Assembly (NCBI GenBank): GCA_030526445.1
Contig: JAUNCV010000015.1
Coordinates: 1-21,565 of the forward strand
Direction: 5' to 3'
Length of the DNA stretch: 21,565 bases
Source of the DNA: Bacteroidales bacterium
GTDB lineage: Bacteria > Bacteroidota > Bacteroidia > Bacteroidales > UBA3663
In this document: positions 1 through 7,962 of the stretch, piece after piece
Layout of the letters: every line of letters starts with the position of its first letter
Position numbering within the stretch: position 1 is the first letter of the stretch
Program-made: the position numbers and the translations under genes
Notes under the pieces: model-generated
Told to the model about the DNA's origin: nothing
What the model saw: only the letters and a program-made list of their open reading frames with translations
Databases searched by the model: none

Positions 1-1237
1 ATGAAATAGGATCAACATCGACCCACACCGGAATAAGGCCAAGCAGTGCGATGACTTCGGCCGAAGCTGCATAGGTAAAGGCTGGAACCAGAATTTCGTC
101 TCCAGGTCTGAGCATAAGCGCCATAAGGGCCAGCTGTAGAGCATCGGTTCCTGAAGCGCATGAAATGGTGAAAAGTGGGCGATGATCAGCTGACAAAAAT
201 CGACTGAGTTGCTGCTCGAAATTGCGAACAGACATTCCGCCAATAAAAGAGCCGTTTTCGAGCACTTGGAGAAGGCTGGTTTGAACTTCGCTTTCAATTT
301 TTTTATATTGTCCTTTTAGGTCAACCATCAGTATTGGTTGTTGTTTTTTGGGGCGAATTTGCTCAACAATACGAATGCTATTGATGGTTTCGGCGATGCG
401 AAAACCACGACCTGCGAGGATTTCTTGATAAGAAAGAGTGTGAAGTTCGGTAAAGCCTTGACTGAACTCAAACTCATTACCATCGATATTGAGTGTGCGA
501 TAGGTGCGCTTTTCTCCTTGCACCGCATTCGGTGGTAAATGTTCAGAATTAATGCTTAAAAAATAGTTGACAAGTGCATGATCGAGAAGAAAATGACCTC
601 GAACATAGTCGTCGTTCAACTCTTCGACTACATTCTCAAGTACGTTGCCGAAGAGCCATTGAATCATATCAAAAAGATGCACACCAATATTGGTAGCAAT
701 GCCTCCCGACTTTTGGATATCACCTTTCCAAGAGGTTTTGTACCACTGTCCGCGTGAGGTGATATAAGTAAGGTCGATGTGATGGAATTTGCGAGTATTT
801 CCTTCTTTATCAAGTTGCTGTTTGAGAGCAGCAATGCTTTGGTGAAGACGCAACTGCAAGATGGTATAAACTTGGTGACCGGTTTCTGCTTCAAGTTGCA
901 TTATTTCTGCAATCTCAGAAGAATGGAGCACAACGGGTTTTTCGCAAATTACGTTCATGCCATGAGTGAGACCGTAGCGTATGTAGCTGGCGTGTGTGTG
1001 ATTGGGAGTGCAAATGGAGAGCCATTGTATTTCGTGATCTGTGCCTCGGACGCTCTCAATAAAGTTCTCAAAATTGTCTTTTCGACAGAAAAACTGACAA
1101 TGAGGAAACGACGCATCGAGACGCCCCACGCTATCGAATGGGTCGTATGCGGCCACTAAATTATGGCCTGTAGCAGCAATGGCAGCAAGGTGACGTGGTG
1201 CGATGTAGCCAGCAACACCTACTAATGCAAAATTCAT
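1..1237 (-). CDS. Fused WbpB/WlbA-type UDP-sugar 3-dehydrogenase and WbpE-type aminotransferase (C-terminus beyond window)
   Basis: The reading frame is open from ATG at 1237 to the left edge, 412 codons, with no stop or frameshift at the domain junction. Residues 1-300 match Gfo/Idh/MocA oxidoreductases of the WlbA/WbpB type: GVAGYIAPRH at the NAD fold (about 7-16), EKP with Lys100, NIGVH with His187, and the family's C-terminal EILAGRGFRIAET. Residues from about 312 start a DegT/DnrJ/EryC1/StrS aminotransferase: DLKGQY, then SGTDALQLAL (phosphate-binding loop) and PAFTYAASAEV. The PLP lysine would lie outside the window. In the known pathway WbpB oxidises C3 of UDP-GlcNAcA and WbpE transaminates the 3-keto product to the 3-amino sugar. 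The gene starts 18 bases after the 6-dehydrogenase stop, so the two are co-transcribed. Function by family is firm; the exact sugar is inferred. Confidence 0.88.
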   Translation of the reverse strand, partial: MNFALVGVAGYIAPRHLAAIAATGHNLVAAYDPFDSVGRLDASFPHCQFFCRKDNFENFIESVRGTDHEIQWLSICTPNHTHASYIRYGLTHGMNVICEKPVVLHSSEIAEIMQLEAETGHQVYTILQLRLHQSIAALKQQLDKEGNTRKFHHIDLTYITSRGQWYKTSWKGDIQKSGGIATNIGVHLFDMIQWLFGNVLENVVEELNDDYVRGHFLLDHALVNYFLSINSEHLPPNAVQGEKRTYRTLNIDGNEFEFSQGFTELHTLSYQEILAGRGFRIAETINSIRIVEQIRPKKQQPILMVDLKGQYKKIESEVQTSLLQVLENGSFIGGMSVRNFEQQLSRFLSADHRPLFTISCASGTDALQLALMALMLRPGDEILVPAFTYAASAEVIALLGLIPVWVDVDPIS

Positions 1238-1255
1238 AAATATACAAGTAACAGA

Positions 1256-2557
1256 TTATAGTCTTCCGTCAACAATGTTTCGAGGCAAAATGCCCTTGAC
1301 ATCATAGATAACGTGTTTAGGCTTAACAAAAGAGAGTACATCAGTGGTTCCTTCTCGGAATTCTCGGTGTGCTACCGCTACGATAGCCGCATCGAAATGC
1401 TCACCTTTGGGTGGTTCGGTTATAACCTTAATTCCATACTGCAGGAACACCTGCTGAGGATCGACCCAACGATCATAGACTACTATTTTTGCAACATTAT
1501 ATTCTTTAAGAGAATGATAGATATCAATGATGCGAGTGTTTCGGGTGTCAGGACAGTTCTCCTTGAATGTGAAGCCCATAAGAATTATTTCAGCTTTGGT
1601 AACGTCTATGCCTTTCTGTAGCATAAGTTTGATAGTCTCGTTAGCAACAAACGAAGCCATAGAGTTGTTTATGCGTCGGCCGGCAAGAATTACTTCTGGT
1701 GTATAACCTTTGTTTTCTGCACATTGTGCAAGATAATAGGGATCTACTGAAATGCAATGTCCACCCACGAGACCAGGATTCATTGGTATGAAGTTCCATT
1801 TTGTTGAAGCGGCTTCAAGCACATCGTGAGTGTCTATATCTAAGAGAGAGAAGATCTTGGCCAATTCGTTCATAAAGGCAATATTAAGATCTCGCTGACA
1901 ATTCTCAATTACTTTGGCAGCTTCGGCCACCTTGATGGAAGGGGCACGGTAGGTTCCATTTTTAAGAACACTGTTGTAAACGGCATCAATATAATCGGAG
2001 GTTTCGGGTGTTGAGCCAGAGGTTATTTTGATAGTGTTCTCTATTGTATGTTTTTTGTCACCCGGATTGATTCTTTCGGGAGAATAACCTACAAAAAAGT
2101 CATGATTTAGTTTTAAGCCGCTCTCTTTTTCGATGATAGGAACGCAAATATCTTCGATTACACCAGGGTAGACTGTTGATTCGAATACTATTGTGCTTCC
2201 GGGAAACATCGTGTGAGCCACTGTTTTCGAGGCCTCTTGTAAATAATGTAGATTTGGTTTATGATTTTCATCGACTGGTGTAGGTACAGCAACAACATAA
2301 AAATTGCAATTTCTTAAATAGTTGCTTTGGTTGGTGATTTGTAAACGACCGCAACTGATAGCCTCTTGCAGTTGTTCATCAGTCACCTCGAGATTTCGAT
2401 CATGACCAGTTGTTATTTCTTGACAACGTTCGGGGCTTTGGTCATAACCAATGGTAAGGAATCGGGTAGAGAAAAGGCGTGCCATTGGCAACCCGACATA
2501 GCCGAGGCCAATGACACCTATTTTTGTATTGAGTAAACAATCTGTAATATTCATCAT
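1256..2557 (-). CDS. UDP-N-acetyl-hexosamine 6-dehydrogenase (WbpA/WbpO/TviB family)
   Basis: 433 residues, full length for the nucleotide-sugar dehydrogenase family (WbpA is about 436). The N-terminal NAD fold shows GVIGLGYVGLP (about 14-24). GHDRNLEVT near residue 51 is typical of the TviB/WbpO type. The central domain has the catalytic cysteine in GGHCISVDPYYL (Cys268), and the C-terminal UDP-binding domain carries ILMGFTFKENCPDTRN. The enzyme oxidises C6 of a UDP-N-acetylhexosamine to the uronate with two NAD+. Because the next gene holds WbpB and WbpE activities, UDP-GlcNAc to UDP-GlcNAcA is the likeliest reaction, but UDP-GalNAc or UDP-ManNAc cannot be excluded by sequence. The start ATG overlaps the TGA of the preceding gene (ATGA), suggesting translational coupling; a second ATG follows directly. 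Confidence 0.92.
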   Translation of the reverse strand: MMNITDCLLNTKIGVIGLGYVGLPMARLFSTRFLTIGYDQSPERCQEITTGHDRNLEVTDEQLQEAISCGRLQITNQSNYLRNCNFYVVAVPTPVDENHKPNLHYLQEASKTVAHTMFPGSTIVFESTVYPGVIEDICVPIIEKESGLKLNHDFFVGYSPERINPGDKKHTIENTIKITSGSTPETSDYIDAVYNSVLKNGTYRAPSIKVAEAAKVIENCQRDLNIAFMNELAKIFSLLDIDTHDVLEAASTKWNFIPMNPGLVGGHCISVDPYYLAQCAENKGYTPEVILAGRRINNSMASFVANETIKLMLQKGIDVTKAEIILMGFTFKENCPDTRNTRIIDIYHSLKEYNVAKIVVYDRWVDPQQVFLQYGIKVITEPPKGEHFDAAIVAVAHREFREGTTDVLSFVKPKHVIYDVKGILPRNIVDGRL

Positions 2558-5500
2558 TCCACGTCAAGGGAGTTGAGATATTCTTCTTGCGAGGCATATT
2601 TATCTGGTATGCCATCGCCATCTTTATCCTTAGCGGATTTTTCTCGTTTAATGTCAGAATTTCCTGCGTTTTTGCTCACATAAACCAACATTTGTAAAAG
2701 AGCCTGTGTGCGTTCAATCTCTTTAAAGTGGAATGAGGCAACTGTTAGGCATGTGTTAGAGAAACCGTATTGCTCAGAGTTCGGTCTTGCTACAGGAGGA
2801 ATAGCATTCCACATGTTTTTTGTGAGTTTTGACGATCTTCTCCAAGGTACACCTGTTTGGTCGTGAACAAGATTCTTTTGGTTTTCGTTCTCGTAGCCAC
2901 GCACACGGTTACCATATATATAGTAGCGAGAAGTGCCATCTTCGGCCACTTTGAGAAAATGCGGGTCTTGTGTAAATGCGTTGGGGACGAAAAAGTTATC
3001 AGTGATAGAAGTTTCACCTTGGTTTCCACCTCCATAGATGCAGCGTTCTTTCCAGCCAACTACTACATTGCGTACGATGTGATTCCAGCGGTTTGTTCCC
3101 ACTTCGTTAGAAAGCAAGATAGTATTTATTCCACCCTCGATAAAGTTGTTATAATAAGTTACTTTAAATCCGCCTGCTCTAAGAGTAGGTTCGTCTTCAT
3201 CGAGAGATGCTGACAAATAGCAGCGTTGGATTGTGGCATCTTCGGTATAGCGGAAATCTAAGCTACTTTTGAGAGAAGCGCCCAAAGTCAAATGATCGAG
3301 AATGATGTTTTTCTGTCCGAAATGATCATCTTCGACAGTGCTGCTGTGATATATGCCAGGTAAAATAGTAAGATAACGTACTATTACTTCAGAGGCTTTA
3401 ATCTTTAGTGGAGCTCCTTTAAGCACAATAGGTTTCGGTGCAGACTGACCGAGGATGGTGATGCTGTCGTTTTCAATCACGAGTGGTTGTTTGAGCATAA
3501 TGGTTCCACCTTGTTCGAAAACGATGCATCGAGCATTTGGCTGTGCGACAGCCCAACGTAGAGAGCCAGGGCCTTCGTCTTTAAGATTTGTGACTTTAAT
3601 GATTCTGCCCGTGTTTCCTCCGCAGGTATAAATGCCGAGACCATCTGCGCTTTTGAATGGACGAACAGGCATAATTTGTTCATTTCGTTCACCATAACTA
3701 TACATGCGCGAATGTCCCGAACCAATACGTTTTTCGGTGAGCGTATGATTCTTTGTATCTACTATGAAATGAGAGAAGAGCAGAGGTTCGTATTCAACTT
3801 CGTTGCCTGTGGCGAAACATCGAGTCACGAAGATATGATTATAGCCGTTGGCATTTCGATAGTTATCAATGTGATAGTGTCCATTGATGAGGGCTATCAT
3901 TTGTGCTCGTTTCTGTTGTTTTGTATCCCAGCGAATTGGTAAACCAAGAGATACATCATTATAGGAATCCTTGCCTTTAGAATAGGCCTCGAGCAATCCG
4001 TTAATGGCACTCTTTGTCTCAATGCGCGAAGTATGTCCGAAGATGATAAAACCCCATTCCTCGGCATCTGGTTTAAGACTAAAATCGAGTGCTTCTTCAG
4101 CAAGCCAGCGCATTTGTTCTCCTCTATATCCAAAAAGTTCTAATGAATCGCGATGATAGGCGTTCAGGAAGATTAGACGGACGCGTTGCATCTCGAAATC
4201 ACGATAATAGTAGTTTCGAGTTGGCTCTTTTGGGTTGTATTCTACATCAGCCGTTGCGAGAGGATTCGTGTGAGAGAATGGGCTGAATAGCTCGAAATAT
4301 TCGCGGTCGGTAATAATCTGCGAATTATCTTTTTGATTACCTTTCCATTGTTTTCCGTTACAGTCGTGATTGCCTTTGACTGTATAGAATGGTATTTGTA
4401 AACCAGAGAATTGGAATCGGGCATGTTCCATGCTCCATAAAGCATTTTGGTGATCTGTGTCATATGCGTTAATAAAATCACCTCCATGTACTGCGCATTG
4501 AATGGCAGGATTCTGGTTGCAATATTCAACGAAATGTTCAATGTTTCTGTCTGATGAGCGAATATCTGCACTTCGGCCAAAATTATGTGTATCTGTGATA
4601 AAGCAGAATTCTAATTGGTCGGGATTATAGCGTGCACGAGCTACTTCTGCGGCTCCACGTCTAGACTGGATGGTGCCACGCAGGTGCTGAACATAGTTAT
4701 AAATACTATCGAGCAGCAAAGGCTGACCGAAATAGAGGTCTTTAGCAAGGGTTTCAGCTCTATTCAGGTCACTTTTGGCCAAATGCTCTTGTCCTGCAGC
4801 AATACGCAGCGGAGCATGGAGCAAATGTATTTCTAACATCTCTTCCTTGTAGTTGCCAGGGTTCAGGCGATCAACCAGATTGATTGGCTGATGAGCTTCT
4901 AATAAGGCTGTATTTGCTTCGGATTCTTTTCCTAAAGCAATGCATATTTTTGCTTTAAGAATGAGCAGATGACAATAGTCTTCAGCACGAAGACGAGGTT
5001 TCCTGCTATAGAAATCTCGCTCAATATGTTCTATGCCATTGATGGCTTGATAAGCTTGCTCATATTCGTTGCGTAAATAGTGAATGTGGGCAAATCGCTG
5101 AAGAGTTGAAAGGTGCGCGCCAAGATGATCGTTGTCTTTTGACAATTTATCAACGAATGTAGAATATGCAGTTTTGAGCAATTCATGCACTAGTTCAGGC
5201 TTCATATCAGCCTTCAGATAGTTTTCGGCTTGTACTGCATAGAAGTGGTAAAGCGAGCTATTGTTGGTATTCTGCATGTCAAGTGTGACTTGCAGATAGT
5301 GTCGGGTTTTCTCATAACAGCTATCCATGCTCTCAAAATTGCCAAGAACTGCATTGTTGGTTCCTAACATATTATAGAGTAGGGCGCGGTTCATGGGAAA
5401 AACATCTTTTTCTCCGATAGCAAAGGCAATACTATCGTAGAGGGCAAGTGCTTTTTCCTGTAATTCAATGGTGCTGTTAACATCATCGATGAAACGAAGA

Positions 5501-6366
5501 TTGTATGCTTGCCAGAATCGAAGCTGTGCTTTGTCTGCCGCTGCTGTGGTGGGTTGTGCTATAAGGGCATTGGCATATTGATCGAACTCCCAGTATTTGT
5601 GCAGTTCGCTGCAAAGCTTCGGATAAAATCTTAGTGCCCAGTTTAGATTTTTATTAAGTTTGAAAAGCGAATTGATAAGGCTGAAGCGTTCATCGTTTCG
5701 CGTACCACCATGAAGTGAAGCAATATTGAGAGCGAAGCAAATATCTTCTTCAATTTCGGGCAATAATTTTGTTTTTCTCTCTACGCAATAGTGATATTTT
5801 TCGAGGAAATTCTGACTGTCGAAAATCTTGATGACTTCTTCAAACTTGCCATTTATTAGCAAAGGTAGTGTTTGCTCCTGCAAAGGTGTGAGTGTTGACA
5901 TATCGATACAAAGCAAGTGCTCATCGTTCGAGAAATAGCCATATTTGAGACCTGTAGGCTGAATCTCGAGATTTCTCCACTGTTGCTCAATCCATCTCAT
6001 GTCGCTGTTGCTGATCATTAGGATTTCTTGTACCTCATCATTACTGCTTGGAACGTACCAAGATTCCTTGGTATCTAGACTAAAGAGTTGGAATCCTTCT
6101 TTGCTCAGTTCTTTTACAAAGACTCTGTCACCTTCGATAAGTTTTGAAAAATGCACAGTTGCACGACCTTGACTATCAAAAGTAATAGGTTCAGCACCTG
6201 CAATTTTAATTGACACTCCCGCCAATGGTCGTTTCGTGACGTTGGTTGAAAGAACACCATTTTCTTTGTCTGGTATGTACTGAAATACCTGAATACGCTG
6301 TGTACTCTCTGCCCAACATACAAGAGCAGAGAGGAATAACACAAGAATTGAAAACAGGCGTTTCAT
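2554..6366 (-). CDS. Exported TPR-like / calcineurin-type phosphatase / pectate-lyase-like beta-helix protein
   Basis: 1270 residues. A signal peptide (1 to about 20, hydrophobic FSILVLFLSALVCWA) predicts export. Residues 22-100 look like a small beta-sandwich of the carboxypeptidase-regulatory type. About 120-570 are helical with TPR-like pairs (LGNFESMDSCYE, LRNEYEQAYQAI). About 585-870 hold a metallophosphoesterase with all five metal blocks: D592-T-H594, GGD630, GNHD (N666, H667), GH778 and GHYH (H830, H832). From about 905 a pectate-lyase-like right-handed helix begins (GLGIYTCGGNTG, NLKDEGPGSLRWAV, ITILGQSAPKP), but the usual catalytic block is altered. The end has a DKDGDGIPD calcium-loop motif, as often follows such lyases. 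No T9SS C-terminal sorting domain is evident. It sits 42 bases after the ligase gene and overlaps the dehydrogenase by four bases. Substrate unknown. Confidence 0.85.
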   Translation of the reverse strand: MKRLFSILVLFLSALVCWAESTQRIQVFQYIPDKENGVLSTNVTKRPLAGVSIKIAGAEPITFDSQGRATVHFSKLIEGDRVFVKELSKEGFQLFSLDTKESWYVPSSNDEVQEILMISNSDMRWIEQQWRNLEIQPTGLKYGYFSNDEHLLCIDMSTLTPLQEQTLPLLINGKFEEVIKIFDSQNFLEKYHYCVERKTKLLPEIEEDICFALNIASLHGGTRNDERFSLINSLFKLNKNLNWALRFYPKLCSELHKYWEFDQYANALIAQPTTAAADKAQLRFWQAYNLRFIDDVNSTIELQEKALALYDSIAFAIGEKDVFPMNRALLYNMLGTNNAVLGNFESMDSCYEKTRHYLQVTLDMQNTNNSSLYHFYAVQAENYLKADMKPELVHELLKTAYSTFVDKLSKDNDHLGAHLSTLQRFAHIHYLRNEYEQAYQAINGIEHIERDFYSRKPRLRAEDYCHLLILKAKICIALGKESEANTALLEAHQPINLVDRLNPGNYKEEMLEIHLLHAPLRIAAGQEHLAKSDLNRAETLAKDLYFGQPLLLDSIYNYVQHLRGTIQSRRGAAEVARARYNPDQLEFCFITDTHNFGRSADIRSSDRNIEHFVEYCNQNPAIQCAVHGGDFINAYDTDHQNALWSMEHARFQFSGLQIPFYTVKGNHDCNGKQWKGNQKDNSQIITDREYFELFSPFSHTNPLATADVEYNPKEPTRNYYYRDFEMQRVRLIFLNAYHRDSLELFGYRGEQMRWLAEEALDFSLKPDAEEWGFIIFGHTSRIETKSAINGLLEAYSKGKDSYNDVSLGLPIRWDTKQQKRAQMIALINGHYHIDNYRNANGYNHIFVTRCFATGNEVEYEPLLFSHFIVDTKNHTLTEKRIGSGHSRMYSYGERNEQIMPVRPFKSADGLGIYTCGGNTGRIIKVTNLKDEGPGSLRWAVAQPNARCIVFEQGGTIMLKQPLVIENDSITILGQSAPKPIVLKGAPLKIKASEVIVRYLTILPGIYHSSTVEDDHFGQKNIILDHLTLGASLKSSLDFRYTEDATIQRCYLSASLDEDEPTLRAGGFKVTYYNNFIEGGINTILLSNEVGTNRWNHIVRNVVVGWKERCIYGGGNQGETSITDNFFVPNAFTQDPHFLKVAEDGTSRYYIYGNRVRGYENENQKNLVHDQTGVPWRRSSKLTKNMWNAIPPVARPNSEQYGFSNTCLTVASFHFKEIERTQALLQMLVYVSKNAGNSDIKREKSAKDKDGDGIPDKYASQEEYLNSLDVE

Positions 6367-6408
6367 AGTTTATAGGAGTATAGAAGACTAGTACCTTTGT
6401 TGTTTTAT

Positions 6409-7938
6409 TTACGAATAGAGGAAGCGTTTGATTGACTTTTTGGGTGTCTTTTCAAATTCGTTCTCAACCAATTCGAAGGCATTAACTTGCGAATAGACAG
6501 GAAACTTTTTGTTAACTATAGTGCGGTGTGATTCGAGATACTTGAGCACATCTGCATCTGAGGCATATCCTGCTTTTGCCGCAGCATCTCGGTCTGGATA
6601 AGTAAGTGCCACAAGTCGATGTTCGCGTTGCACTACTACGCACTCGTTTACGAATGGAATACCACAAATAGCAGCCTCAATTTCCTCAGGGTAGATGTTT
6701 TGTCCAGAACCTGAGAGAAGCATGGTTTTAATGCGGCCTTTGATAAAGATATTTCCGACAGAATCAATGATTCCCATATCTCCTGTGTGGAGCCAACCTT
6801 CAGAATCAATAGCCGCACGTGTTGCTTCTTCATTTTTGTAATAACCGAGCATTACGTTCATACCACGCGCCAAGATTTCGCCGGGAATTCGCTGAGGATC
6901 AACGCTATCTATTTTTACTTCCATACGTGGCGCTGCTTTTCCGCAAGAGTTGCGAACGAATTCTTTCCAGTCTGCATATCCAATGATGGGAGCGCATTCC
7001 GTCATGCCATAGCCGACCGTATAGTTGAAGCCAATTTCACGAAGTACATCTTCTACTTCATTATTAAGACCGGCACCTCCGATGATGACCTCATAGAAAT
7101 TGCCTCCCAAAGCTTCTTGTAAACCTTCGCGGAAACGTTTGTTGACAATTTGGCGAAGGAATGGAATCTGTCTGGCAGCGCGTATCTTTGCACTATTAAA
7201 CTGAGGAAGAATCCCTTTGCGAACTACCTTTTCTATAAGCATTGGTACTACGATGACAATAACAGGTTTAACTTCCTTGAGTGCTGTAAGAATGAGGTTG
7301 GGAGATAAAGGGCGGTTGAGAGATGTTATATGGATGCCTGCGCAGAATTCGTACATCAGTTCGAACGACATGCCGTAGAGATGTGCTGTTGGTAATAGAG
7401 AGAGAACACGATCTCCAGCATGTAGGTTTGGCAATACAGTGCGAGCAAAGTCCATGTTGCTCCACATAGCACGCTCTGGAATCATAACACCCTTTGGCGC
7501 ACTTGTAGTACCTGATGTATAGTTGATCATGAGGAGTTCCTCAGGATTGTGATCTTCAAAATGAATATCGTCTTTGTCGATTTCTGGGCAATCTTCTAAT
7601 TTGATAAAATCTTTTTGTGTGAGCAAAATCTGGGCTTCAGAGTGCTCAACAAGTTTTTTTACCATCTCAGATGTGAATTCGTTGAGCAAAGGTACAGCTA
7701 CGGCACGATATGTAAATGCTGCAAGTAAGGCAACATTCCACTCTGCACAGTTACGGCTATAAAGAGCAACGCGAAATCCTGGTTTATATCCAGCTTCGCG
7801 CCAATCATGGTGATATTTTACAATCATACGTGCTACCTCTCCATAAGTGTAGCTTGCACCTTGATAATTGCTTAGTGCTGCGAGTTGCCAGTGTCGCTTG
7901 ATGGAGGTTTCAAGCATGTTATTCAACGTATTTTTCAT
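6409..7938 (-). CDS. AMP-dependent acyl-CoA synthetase/ligase-like protein
   Basis: 509 residues of the ANL adenylating superfamily, somewhat shorter than typical long-chain FadD enzymes (about 560). Motifs in order: P-loop YTSGTTSAPKG (about 140-150), YGMTEC (about 308), GEILARG, GWLHTGDMG (about 382-390), GRIKTML hinge (about 401) and a C-terminal FEKTPKKSIKRF with the candidate adenylation lysine. The family activates a carboxylate as acyl-AMP, then usually transfers it to CoA. There is no signal peptide, so it is cytosolic. Overall likeness is to long-chain fatty-acid ligases, but the natural acid cannot be read from the sequence. It starts 24 bases after the porX stop with no room for a promoter. 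Context beside sugar genes leaves open an acyl donor role for sugar or lipid modification; that is inference. Confidence 0.88.
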   Translation of the reverse strand: MKNTLNNMLETSIKRHWQLAALSNYQGASYTYGEVARMIVKYHHDWREAGYKPGFRVALYSRNCAEWNVALLAAFTYRAVAVPLLNEFTSEMVKKLVEHSEAQILLTQKDFIKLEDCPEIDKDDIHFEDHNPEELLMINYTSGTTSAPKGVMIPERAMWSNMDFARTVLPNLHAGDRVLSLLPTAHLYGMSFELMYEFCAGIHITSLNRPLSPNLILTALKEVKPVIVIVVPMLIEKVVRKGILPQFNSAKIRAARQIPFLRQIVNKRFREGLQEALGGNFYEVIIGGAGLNNEVEDVLREIGFNYTVGYGMTECAPIIGYADWKEFVRNSCGKAAPRMEVKIDSVDPQRIPGEILARGMNVMLGYYKNEEATRAAIDSEGWLHTGDMGIIDSVGNIFIKGRIKTMLLSGSGQNIYPEEIEAAICGIPFVNECVVVQREHRLVALTYPDRDAAAKAGYASDADVLKYLESHRTIVNKKFPVYSQVNAFELVENEFEKTPKKSIKRFLYS

Positions 7939-7962
7939 ATAATTCAGTTTTCGTTGTGTTGG

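Noticed and set aside
328..538. Short frames on both strands near the left edge
   Set aside because: They lie inside the WbpB-WbpE fusion frame, which carries clear motifs on both sides of this segment.
2554..2700. Possible T9SS C-terminal sorting domain on the three-domain protein
   Set aside because: The end is an acidic DGDGIPD loop and short helix; the beta-rich sorting domain with its conserved motifs is not seen.
6392..6399. TACCTTTG on the plus strand, resembling a -7 box
   Set aside because: No plus-strand gene follows; it lies in a 42-base gap of a minus-strand operon.
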